NCBI RefSeq assembly: GCF_000336875.1
Contig: NZ_AOJK01000021.1
Coordinates: 37,558-101,557, forward strand
Length of the DNA stretch: 64,000 nucleotides
Origin: Halorubrum californiense DSM 19288
GTDB lineage: Archaea > Halobacteriota > Halobacteria > Halobacteriales > Haloferacaceae
Direction: 5' to 3'
Shown here in pieces: positions 1 through 7,270 of the stretch; the first letter of the stretch is position 1; each line of letters begins with the position of its first letter. Both the position numbers and the translations under genes were made by a program. The notes under the pieces were generated by a model. That model saw only the letters and a list, made by a program, of their open reading frames with translations, made no database searches and was not told the origin of the DNA.

Positions 1-1
1 T

Positions 2-778
2 ACACACCATGATCTTCCACTTAATGAACTCTTTCGAGGCACTGATTTGGGTTATGAGCAACACAGTCGAGCTCACGAGCGCCTACTAAACAACGGGCTT
101 CTTCAGGAAGAGTACGTGTGTCGTCGTAAGATCGATTGGGGGTTGACCCAGCGAGGTCGTCAAGCAATCCGTGATGTCCTAAAACCGTCGGCAGATAATC
201 TGCGACCCGAGTGGGCGGATGAAGACGACGAGGGACCACTGTTTGGTGATCCAAACGAGGGTGTCACTCACCGGAAGGGCGTCGAAATTGCTGGCTATAT
301 GCTCCCCAAGATGGCGTGGGCATGGAGTATGGAGAGACACGGTCGTCCATATGGCGTTGAATGGTATCCTACCGATAGCCGCGGCGAGTCCTGCCATGAT
401 CTCCATATCGATACAAATGAGCATATGACCGATGTCGGTGTCGAAGTTATCACTGACAGCAACAATAAGGACCGCCTAGTGGCGAAGTGGAAACGCCTCC
501 AAAATGAAGACCGCACTACCTTCTGGGTCTTCGACAGACGCGAGACTGCATGTCGACTTTGGAACGAACTCGACCGCCGCGGTATATCTTATCTCGACGG
601 GCAGTTCAATAACCATTGTAATTGGAGTGCGGGAGCGATTAACCGCAAAGTCTGGCGGTCGTCAGACAAATATCGACAGGAACCTGCAGGCGACATCATA
701 CAAACTGTTACTGGTCTCTTGGAGGGCGACAAGGACACCGTTCAGGATCTATTCGAAGAATACTACTCAAGAAAATGA
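2..778 (+). CDS. Unrecognised protein, possible winged helix plus nuclease-like domain (5' partial)
   Basis: I do not recognise this gene with certainty. The frame is open to the window edge, so the true start is probably upstream; a TTG at 47 is the first start-like codon inside. The N-terminal part (ERLLNNGLLQEE, then LTQRGRQAI) looks like the recognition helix and wing of a winged helix-turn-helix. The middle (HDLHI, then VGVEVIT, then KDRLVAKW) has the D...E.E...K spacing seen in restriction-endonuclease-like domains of haloarchaeal plasmid and virus proteins. Codon use is AT-rich, unlike the rest of the window, which supports horizontal origin. Fold and function are inference; it could be a plain DNA-binding regulator. 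Confidence 0.55.
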   Translation, partial: THHDLPLNELFRGTDLGYEQHSRAHERLLNNGLLQEEYVCRRKIDWGLTQRGRQAIRDVLKPSADNLRPEWADEDDEGPLFGDPNEGVTHRKGVEIAGYMLPKMAWAWSMERHGRPYGVEWYPTDSRGESCHDLHIDTNEHMTDVGVEVITDSNNKDRLVAKWKRLQNEDRTTFWVFDRRETACRLWNELDRRGISYLDGQFNNHCNWSAGAINRKVWRSSDKYRQEPAGDIIQTVTGLLEGDKDTVQDLFEEYYSRK

Positions 779-1372
779 TATAGGTGTAAGATCGGTTTTT
801 GGCGGGTGAATCCCGCACCACCCATGGGGGGGACAACAATATGGAACTTTACGCAGAATTTGGATAGTTTAAGACCGCCGTTTTAAGCTCTGTATTGGCT
901 CTGTAAGAGCGTAAAACAGAAACACACACCCTGCGTAGAGATTAAGTGCTAATTTTCATCCCCCCTTTACGCAGGTACGTGTAATAATCCAATAATGTTC
1001 TACCTGCAATATGTTCGTACCATGAATCAGTCCCCCAGACACACAATCTGTGTGTCTTGCTGGCACCTTTCAAGAATTGTCTCTCGATTCCGGTCAATCT
1101 AGCTCTATTGAAATCCTCTTTTTCGGCTCTGCGTGGTAGGCAAGGACACAATGGTCATGGTGAGAGTACGGGTGACGGGTTGCCAGCACGACCGTGCTAC
1201 TATACAGTGTTGACAAAGCCACAGGAACTTACAACCGGTACCGGTTCGGGAGCTGCTCGATTACTCTTTTGCTGATGTGCGGGGGGTTGTTAGTTCAGTC
1301 GCCGGTAGGCTATCCCATCCGGGGGATCAGGAGGGTTAACTTACTCCTGTTTTGGAACGATAACCTAATAAT
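779..1372. other. AT-rich gene-poor stretch with repeated CTTTACGCAG motif
   Basis: I see no convincing gene in these roughly 600 bases. CTTTACGCAG occurs at 847-856 and again at 965-974. Its near reverse complement CCTGCGTAGAG lies at 930-940, so 930-937 and 968-975 form an exact 8-base inverted repeat. Such a cluster could be an operator or a binding site of the mobile element; this is inference only. Confidence 0.4.
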
Positions 1373-1585
1373 TGCAGTCTCAACTGGAACCCGAGCGCGG
1401 AGACCACCAACCGCGAGGTGTTGTTGGCGATCGAGAACGAGTCGGTCGCGGACTTCTACGCCCGCGCGTACGCCGCCGACTGGCGCGGTGGCGGCGTCCA
1501 GCTTCCGATCGCCTTCCTCGGCGGGTTCGGCGTCGCGCTCGCGGTGGCCGGCGCCGTCGCTCGGCGGGAGATCGCGTTCGGCTGA
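1373..1585 (+). pseudogene. 3' remnant of a phospholipase-D-like gene
   Basis: From 1376 the frame reads SLNWNPSAETTNREV, then a nuclease-like C-terminus, a hydrophobic segment (about LPIAFLGGFGVALAVAGAV) and a stop at 1585. SLNWN...TTNRE is the sequence that follows the second HKD box in archaeal phospholipase-D-like proteins, and haloarchaeal versions end in a membrane anchor. Everything before that, including the HKD residues, is missing: upstream of 1373 the DNA is the AT-rich island. So only about 70 codons remain. The gene was cut by insertion of the island or by deletion. The remainder could sit at the other island end. Confidence 0.7.
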
Positions 1586-1616
1586 AAAGCGGTTCCGTTG
1601 TGCGGGCTTCGACCTC

Positions 1617-3587
1617 TCAGTCGTCGAGCGCGATCGTCGACGAGAGCGCCTCGTCGATCTCGGCGCTCGCCATCTTCTCGACGAGCGCCTCGATCACCTC
1701 GCTCCGGCGCCCTTTCACGAACTTGATGGAGCCGACGACGAGGTGGCCGCCGCCGGAGACGCCGGCCTCGGGCAGCTCCTCGTTCAGCTCGGTCACCATG
1801 TTCGGGATGTCGAGGCGAACCCCGTCCGAGCGGAGGACGCAGAAGTCCGGGCCGTAGCCGATGGTGATGACGGGGTCGCCGGTCTCTTTCACCTTCGCGT
1901 CGTGGAGTTCGCCGGTGGTCTTGCCCGGCGCGGGGTAGGTGAACCGGTGGGCGTACTCGTCGAGGTCGATCCGGTAGAGGTGTGCGCCGGAGGCGAGCCG
2001 CTCGTGGTCGACGTGGTCCTCGACGGCGTCGAGCTGGCGCTCCACGTCGCGCTCGGCGCGCTCGGAGAGGAACTCGACGAGCTCCTCGTGGCGGGCCTCG
2101 TCGTCGCAACCGACGTTGAGCGCGTCGTTGACCAGCGTCTTGCCCTCGGAGTAGCGAAGCCAGTGGGCGGCGTAGTCGAGCGCCTCGCCGATGTCGAGGA
2201 GATCGGACTCGTCGTAGCCCGCGCCCTCGGCGAGCGCGACGTAGTCGTCCATCGCCTCGGCCTTCGAGCGGTCGGAGAGGCCGGCCACCGCCGGCACGTG
2301 TTCGAGTTCCTCGGTGAGCGAGGGGTCGACGAGCCGGGCGAGTTCGACGCACATCATCCCCGTGGTGACCCGGTAGTCCTCGCCGTGGAGGTAGGGGTTC
2401 ACGTGGGCGTCGAGCAGCGGCTCGACCGCCTCGGGGTCGGGGTGGTGGTGGTCGACGGCCGCGATGGGGATGTCGTAGTGCGCGAGGTTCTCGTAGGCCG
2501 GCACGTCCTCCTCGGTTGACCCGTTGTCCAACATGAGGAGGAAGGGGAGCTTCTGCCCGTGGCGGGCGCGGCCCTCCAAGGCGAAGTTGAGGTCGCGGGT
2601 GACGTCCTCCATCTCGTAGTAGGGCGCCTTGCTCGGGAGCCGCTTGAGGAGGTGCCGCGGCGAGTCGGGGTCGCCGTGGACCTCCTCGATCAGGTTCTCG
2701 ACCGCGAGCTGGACCGGAATCGCGGCGCACATCCCGTCGCCGTCGGCGTGGTGCCGGACGCGGATCGGGCGGCCGGAGAAGACCGTCCGGCGGAGCAGCC
2801 GCGCGAGTTCGCGGAGGTCCTCGTGGATCGGCTCGAACGCCTCCCACTCGACGAGGGGGTCGACGTCGGCTGGCTCGGCGCGCTCGTCGAGGGCCGCCTC
2901 GAATCGCTCGCGGGCCTCGGCGGCGCGTTCGTCGGGGAGCCGCTCCAGCGAGTCGACCTCCAGTTGGAGCGCGCCCTCGCGGCTCTCTATCGTCCCGGAG
3001 ACGTGGACCATGTCGCCGACCTCGACCTCGGGGTACGCCCGGACGCCGGCGGACTCGAAGGCCGCACAGGAGAGGACCCCGGAGGCGTCGGCGACGGCGA
3101 AGATGGTGGGGCCGCCCGTCTGTTTCGCTTGGACGACCTCGCCCTCGACGGTCACCTCGTCGCCGGGGGCGAGCCCGCGGACCCGCGAGACAGTCGGTTC
3201 GTGGGCGACGGTCTCGGTCCGGTAGTCGTCGGGGTCGACGTCGTCGAACGCGACGTCGCCGTTCTCCTTCACCTCGGTGAGTCGGACGATCAGCCGGTCG
3301 CCGACGGCGTAGTCGCCGTCGAGGTTCGACTCGTGGACGAGCCCGCTCACGGCGTCGGAGAGGTCGACGAACACGCCGTAGTCGACGACGCCGTTGACCT
3401 CCGCGTGGTACAGTTCGTCGACCGCGGCGTCTTCGAGGGTACAGTCCGGTGCCAGATCGTAGACGGTCGGGCGGTCGTCGGTCGCGCGCGCCGATCGGTC
3501 GTCGACCGTCCCCTCCGCCGCGTCGGCGTCGGGTTCGGGGCTCGAATCGCCCCGCGTGCCGGAATCCCCGGCGGTGTTTTCGCTCAT
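1617..3587 (-). CDS. DHH-family phosphoesterase (RecJ-like) with S1 and OB domains
   Basis: A 656-residue haloarchaeal RecJ-like protein. An acidic N-tail is followed by an S1 RNA-binding domain (about 55-115), an OB-fold (about 140-215), the DHH core with HHADGDG (279-285), a DNGS box near 354 and AVDHHHPDP (377-385), and a C-terminal DHHA1-type part with GGGHLVVG. Members bind two metal ions through the DHH motifs and hydrolyse single-stranded nucleic acid or oligonucleotides; the S1 domain hints at RNA or mixed substrates. I chose the ATG at 3587 because the 24 upstream residues in frame are basic and unlike haloarchaeal protein. It is divergent from the JAMM gene. The exact substrate cannot be told from sequence. 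Confidence 0.85.
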   Translation of the reverse strand: MSENTAGDSGTRGDSSPEPDADAAEGTVDDRSARATDDRPTVYDLAPDCTLEDAAVDELYHAEVNGVVDYGVFVDLSDAVSGLVHESNLDGDYAVGDRLIVRLTEVKENGDVAFDDVDPDDYRTETVAHEPTVSRVRGLAPGDEVTVEGEVVQAKQTGGPTIFAVADASGVLSCAAFESAGVRAYPEVEVGDMVHVSGTIESREGALQLEVDSLERLPDERAAEARERFEAALDERAEPADVDPLVEWEAFEPIHEDLRELARLLRRTVFSGRPIRVRHHADGDGMCAAIPVQLAVENLIEEVHGDPDSPRHLLKRLPSKAPYYEMEDVTRDLNFALEGRARHGQKLPFLLMLDNGSTEEDVPAYENLAHYDIPIAAVDHHHPDPEAVEPLLDAHVNPYLHGEDYRVTTGMMCVELARLVDPSLTEELEHVPAVAGLSDRSKAEAMDDYVALAEGAGYDESDLLDIGEALDYAAHWLRYSEGKTLVNDALNVGCDDEARHEELVEFLSERAERDVERQLDAVEDHVDHERLASGAHLYRIDLDEYAHRFTYPAPGKTTGELHDAKVKETGDPVITIGYGPDFCVLRSDGVRLDIPNMVTELNEELPEAGVSGGGHLVVGSIKFVKGRRSEVIEALVEKMASAEIDEALSSTIALDD

Positions 3588-3727
3588 GGACACGTCTCGG
3601 GAACGGCCGGTGTTAAGCCTGTTCTCTCGGGGCTCACGGCACCGGACGCCGCGCTTCACCCACCGAGCGTCCGCCGCGCGTCCCGCGGTCCGGAACCCCT
3701 ATGAGGCGACGGCGACTTATCTCGCTC

Positions 3728-4243
3728 ATGCGACTGTTCCGCTCGGACGAGCTCCTCGGGATCGCCCGAGAGACCCTGGAGTTCGTACTCGAGGCGAGCG
3801 AGGAGACGCACCCCAACGAGTACATGGGGTTCCTCCGCGCGGACGACGCCCGGAAGCTGAACCTCGACCGGGACGGGCAGGTGATCACCGACGTACTCGT
3901 CATCCCGGGGACGGAGTCGAGCCCGACGAGCGCCAGCGTCCGTACCCACATGAAGCCGAACGACATGCGCGCGGTCGGGTCAGTTCACTCCCACCCGAAC
4001 GGCGCGCTGCGGCCGAGCGACGCCGACCTCGCGACCTTCGGCCAGGGGAAGGTCCACATCATCGCCGGCGCCCCCTACGGCTGGGGCGACTGGAAGGCGT
4101 TCGACAACGACGGGAACCAGACCACCCTCGAGGTCCTCGACGTGGAGGTGCCAGACGAGCACTTCTTCGATTTCACCCAAGAGGACATCGACCGAGAGCT
4201 CGACGAGCGCGACCGCGGCGGCTTCCTCTCGTGGTTCAGATGA
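3728..4243 (+). CDS. JAMM/MPN+ metalloprotease (desampylase-like)
   Basis: This 171-residue protein has the complete JAMM zinc signature: Glu31, then HSHP (His87, His89) and Ser97/Asp100 in the H-x-H-P-x(6)-S-x-x-D pattern. Haloarchaeal JAMM proteases remove ubiquitin-like SAMP modifiers from proteins, which is the likely role here, although some family members act on other substrates. ATG 3728 was chosen over an ATG at 3701 because haloarchaeal homologues begin close to the LFRSDELL segment. It overlaps the next gene by four bases (ATGA, 4240-4243), so the two are co-transcribed. Confidence 0.82.
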   Translation: MRLFRSDELLGIARETLEFVLEASEETHPNEYMGFLRADDARKLNLDRDGQVITDVLVIPGTESSPTSASVRTHMKPNDMRAVGSVHSHPNGALRPSDADLATFGQGKVHIIAGAPYGWGDWKAFDNDGNQTTLEVLDVEVPDEHFFDFTQEDIDRELDERDRGGFLSWFR

Positions 4244-4692
4244 CCCGGGTCGTCGCGCAGGGGACGTTCGACCTGCTCCACCCCGGCCACGTTCACTACT
4301 TGGAGGACGCGGCGACGCACGGCGACGAGCTCCACGCCATCGTCGCCCGCCGCACCAACGTCACGCACAAGCCCGCGCCGGTGCTTTGCGCCCGCCAGCG
4401 GCGCGACATGGTCGCCGCGATCGACGCAGTCGACGAGGCGCACCTCGGCGACCCGGAAGACGTGTTCGTCCCCATCGAGCGGCTCGACCCAGACGTGATC
4501 GTGTTGGGGTTCGACCAGCACCACGACGAGGCCGACATCGCCGACGCGCTCGCGGACCGCGGTATCGACTGCCGGGTCGAGCGCGCGTCGGGCCGGGAGC
4601 CGAAGCACGAGGACGAACTGCTCTCCAGCGGCGACATCGTCGATCGGATCCTCCGAGAGCGCGGCGGCGACGCGGACGCGAACCGGGACTGA
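4240..4692 (+). CDS. ribL: FAD synthase (archaeal cytidylyltransferase type)
   Basis: A 150-residue nucleotidyltransferase. [10 protein letters not shown] (residues 8-17) is the GxFDxxHxGH nucleotide-binding signature, and a C-terminal SSGDIVDRI segment matches the second active-site motif. Archaeal RibL joins the AMP part of ATP to FMN to make FAD. The start ATG overlaps the stop of the JAMM gene. The related glycerol-3-phosphate cytidylyltransferases share the signature, but length and the archaeal setting favour RibL. Confidence 0.8.
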   Translation: MTRVVAQGTFDLLHPGHVHYLEDAATHGDELHAIVARRTNVTHKPAPVLCARQRRDMVAAIDAVDEAHLGDPEDVFVPIERLDPDVIVLGFDQHHDEADIADALADRGIDCRVERASGREPKHEDELLSSGDIVDRILRERGGDADANRD

Positions 4693-4754
4693 TAGCCCCC
4701 GCTCGGGCTCGCGTCTTCCCCCCGCGCTCGCCCCCGTTTTGTCGAAGCGCGGAA

Positions 4755-4762
4755 CATATATG
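4755..4762 (+). promoter_or_regulatory. TATA-like box deciding the haem O synthase start
   Basis: CATATATG lies here. Its centre is about 28 bases before the GTG at 4787, the spacing of a haloarchaeal leaderless promoter. The ATG at 4760 sits inside this box and so is unlikely to be in the transcript. Confidence 0.5.
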
Positions 4763-4786
4763 GGTCCGATTCGTAATCCACGCCAC

Positions 4787-6190
4787 GTGACGCTCCCAGA
4801 CAGATTCCCCGCGGTGTTGGCCGCGGCCGCGATGGGCGTGTACCTCCTCGTCGTCGTCGGCGCGACCACCTCCCTCACGGAGGCGGCGTCGGCGTGCGGC
4901 GGGTGGCCCGCCTGCGGGACCGGGGCGGCCCTCCCGACGGCGACCGAGGGGTGGATCGCCCTCGGCCACCGCGCGCTCGCGGTCGTCGTCGGCCTCCTCG
5001 TCGCCCTCTCCGCCGCGCTCGCGTGGCGCGACGGCGCCGACCGTCGGGTCCGAGTCGCGCTCGCCGTCGCGCTCGTCGTCTATCCGGCGCAGGCCGGGGT
5101 CGGGGCGCTCGTCGCGCTCGGCGACCTGCCGGCCGCGCTCGGCCCCGCGCACCTCCTCCTCGGCATCGGGATCTTCGGGGCCGTCCTCGCCGCGCTCGCT
5201 TGGTGGCTTGAGGCGGAGACCGGCGACCCGGACGACGCGCCCGACGAGTTCGAGCCCGGGACCGACGACCTGCCGCCGATCGAGGAGGCCCCGGAACCGG
5301 AGATCCCGTCCGCCACGCTCCCGCGGTTGAAGTCGACCGTGACCGCCTACTTCCGGCTGATGAAGCCGCGCCTGATGTGGCTGCTCTGCCTCGTCGCCGC
5401 CGCCGCGATGGCGCTTCGGGGCGGCCCCGGCTTCACCCCGTACGCGGTCGGGGCGACGCTCGCCGGCGGCGCGCTCTCGATCGGCGCGTCCGGAACGTTC
5501 AACCACGTGTTCGAGCGCGACGTGGACAAGCGGATGCAGCGAACCAGCGACCGGCCGCTCGCGACGGACCTCGTCCCGGTCTCCCACGCCCTCGCGTTCG
5601 GCGGCCTGCTGACGGTCGTCTCGCTCGGGCTGTTCTGGACGGTGAACGCGCTGACGGCCGCGCTCGGACTCGTCGCGATCCTGTTCTACAGCGTCGTCTA
5701 CACGCTCGTCCTCAAGCCGAACACGGTCCAGAACACCGTCATCGGCGGCGCGGCCGGCGCGCTCCCCGCGCTCATCGGCTGGGCCGCGGTCACGGGCGAG
5801 GTCGGCGGCGGCGGCCTGCTGCTCGCCGCGGTCATCTTCCTGTGGACGCCCGCGCACTTCTACAACCTCGCGCTGGCGTACAAGGACGACTACGAGCGCG
5901 GCGGCTTCCCGATGATGCCCGTCGTCCGCGGCGAGACCGCGACGCGCCGGCACATCCTCTGGTACCTCGGCGCGACGCTGGTCGCGGCGGTCGCGCTCGC
6001 CGCGGCCGCCGACCCGCTCGGCGCGCTGTACGCGGTCGTCGGCGTCGGCGTCGGGGCGGTCTTCCTCTGGATGGTCGTCCGGCTCCACTACGAGCAGACG
6101 GAGGACGCGGCGTTCCGCGCGTTCCACGCCTCGAACGCTTACCTCGGCCTGCTGCTGTTCGCCGTCGTCTTCGACGCGCTGGTGGTCTGA
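4787..6190 (+). CDS. ctaB: Protoheme IX farnesyltransferase fused to a CtaA-like membrane domain
   Basis: A roughly 467-residue membrane protein of two parts. The first 150 residues have four hydrophobic segments and resemble half of haem A synthase (CtaA/COX15). After a Pro/Glu linker the remainder is a UbiA-type prenyltransferase with NHVFERDVDKRM (N-x3-D-x3-D, prenyl-diphosphate/Mg site) and a second YKDDYERGG loop. It should make haem O from haem B in the membrane, supplying the terminal oxidases, including the ba3 operon 4 kb downstream. I prefer GTG 4787 over ATG 4760 because of the TATA box. Whether the CtaA-like half is catalytic is unknown. Confidence 0.85.
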   Translation: MTLPDRFPAVLAAAAMGVYLLVVVGATTSLTEAASACGGWPACGTGAALPTATEGWIALGHRALAVVVGLLVALSAALAWRDGADRRVRVALAVALVVYPAQAGVGALVALGDLPAALGPAHLLLGIGIFGAVLAALAWWLEAETGDPDDAPDEFEPGTDDLPPIEEAPEPEIPSATLPRLKSTVTAYFRLMKPRLMWLLCLVAAAAMALRGGPGFTPYAVGATLAGGALSIGASGTFNHVFERDVDKRMQRTSDRPLATDLVPVSHALAFGGLLTVVSLGLFWTVNALTAALGLVAILFYSVVYTLVLKPNTVQNTVIGGAAGALPALIGWAAVTGEVGGGGLLLAAVIFLWTPAHFYNLALAYKDDYERGGFPMMPVVRGETATRRHILWYLGATLVAAVALAAAADPLGALYAVVGVGVGAVFLWMVVRLHYEQTEDAAFRAFHASNAYLGLLLFAVVFDALVV

Positions 6191-6264
6191 AGAGGTTCCC
6201 AGTTGTCTGAACCGGGACGACAGCGACCCCCGCTTTTAATCGGACTCGCCCCGTACGGTCGGCT

Positions 6265-6507
6265 ATGACACGCGTCGAAATCGAGTACTGCGTTCCCTGT
6301 GGCATGTTGAACCGCGCGCAGGACGTCTCGGAGGCGATCCTCAAACAGTTCGGCGAGAGCATCGACGAGGTCGCCCTGGTGACCGGCGATGCGGGCGTGT
6401 TCGTCGTCCGCGCCGACGACGAGGTCGTCTTCGACAAGGAGGAAGACGAGTACGACGTCGACGCCATCGTCCGCGCGGTCAAGCCGCACGTCGGCGCGAC
6501 GGCGTAG
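6265..6507 (+). CDS. Rdx/SelW-like thioredoxin-fold protein
   Basis: An 80-residue protein with a CVPC redox motif (Cys9, Cys12) directly after the first beta strand, then LNRAQDVSEAIL and a basic-acidic second half. This is the layout of the Rdx family (SelT/SelW/SelH relatives), in which selenocysteine is replaced here by cysteine. The role is probably thiol redox, with partner unknown. It stands alone on the plus strand after the haem O synthase gene. Confidence 0.75.
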   Translation: MTRVEIEYCVPCGMLNRAQDVSEAILKQFGESIDEVALVTGDAGVFVVRADDEVVFDKEEDEYDVDAIVRAVKPHVGATA

Positions 6508-6619
6508 TCGGTTCCGACACGCGGTGTCGTCGAGCGGGGTGCCGTCGAACCCTGAACCCGATCGGTGACGTTGGGTGTTACCGCACCACAAGGTAATTGT
6601 TCCTCGCCGACAAATAGCC

Positions 6620-7192
6620 GTGACGACGCCCAGCTCATCGGAGCGGACGCGGACCGAGACCGCCGCGTCCGCGGACCGGCCGTTCGACGCGGACGTCGCG
6701 GCCCCCGAGAGCCGGTCGTGGCTCGCGCGGCCGTGGTTCCGGTCGCGGTTCGGCGTCGGTATCGTCGCTGTCGATGTCCTCCTCACCGTCGCCCTCGCCG
6801 TCGCCGCCTCGGTGGCGGTCGACGCCCCGTTCGCCGGCGTCGACGGCCTCGGTCCCGGACTCGTGCCGCCGTTCGTCCCCCTGTTCAGCCTGCTCGGCGC
6901 GCTGGGGTTCGTGTTCACGGCGCTCACCGACCGGTTCGACGCGGCCGTCGGCACGCTCGTCCGGTACAACCTCCGGCTCCCGGCCGCGCTGCCGCTCGGC
7001 GTCGGGATCTACCTGCTCTCGGACGTCGTCCTCGACCAGGGCGTCGCCGACGTGCCGCTCGTCGCGGGCGCCGTCTTCCTCTCGGGGCTGTACGTCAACC
7101 TCGCGTGCGTGCGCCTCGGGGCGCTGGCTCGCCGGCTCCTTCCTACGAGCGACGGTCGTGGAGAAAGCGGCTCCGGGGGCGACGAGGGGTGA
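6620..7192 (+). CDS. Unrecognised membrane protein
   Basis: About 190 residues, family not recognised. After a roughly 40-residue polar N-terminus come four hydrophobic segments (beginning FGVGIVAVDVLLTVALAVAAS) and a polar Gly/Ser tail. GTG 6620 is chosen as start because the residues encoded before it (HHKVIVPRRQ) are basic and follow AT-rich promoter-like sequence. Located between the Rdx gene and the convergent copper ATPase. Confidence 0.6.
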   Translation: MTTPSSSERTRTETAASADRPFDADVAAPESRSWLARPWFRSRFGVGIVAVDVLLTVALAVAASVAVDAPFAGVDGLGPGLVPPFVPLFSLLGALGFVFTALTDRFDAAVGTLVRYNLRLPAALPLGVGIYLLSDVVLDQGVADVPLVAGAVFLSGLYVNLACVRLGALARRLLPTSDGRGESGSGGDEG

Positions 7193-7205
7193 CGGACCGG
7201 CGGGC

Positions 7206-7270
7206 CGCGGCGGCTCAGTCGGGATTGAGTCCGCGGCGGCTCAGTCAATCGGGTTCGCGGCGGCTCAGTC
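7206..7270. repeat. Three spaced copies of CGCGGCGGCTCAGTC
   Basis: The 15-mer lies at 7206-7220, 7232-7246 and 7256-7270, with starts 26 and 24 bases apart. The last copy covers the stop codon of the copper ATPase gene, so the repeat looks like slippage copies of that gene's end. Confidence 0.8.

Larger units (their letters stand above)
1..1373. mobile_element. End of an AT-rich accessory island
   Basis: This stretch is visibly richer in A and T than everything downstream. It carries one unfamiliar gene and long non-coding DNA, and stops abruptly at about 1373, where the sequence becomes the 3' end of a phospholipase-D-like gene. I infer an integrated element or a rearrangement whose other end lies outside the window. 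No integrase, transposase or tRNA gene is visible in the part shown, so the type of element is unknown. Confidence 0.45.

Noticed and set aside
1194..2519. Long plus-strand frame across the DHH gene
   Set aside because: It runs antisense to a clear DHH phosphoesterase and is composed of Arg/Val/Gly/Asp shadow sequence; only its first part touches the real PLD remnant, in another frame.
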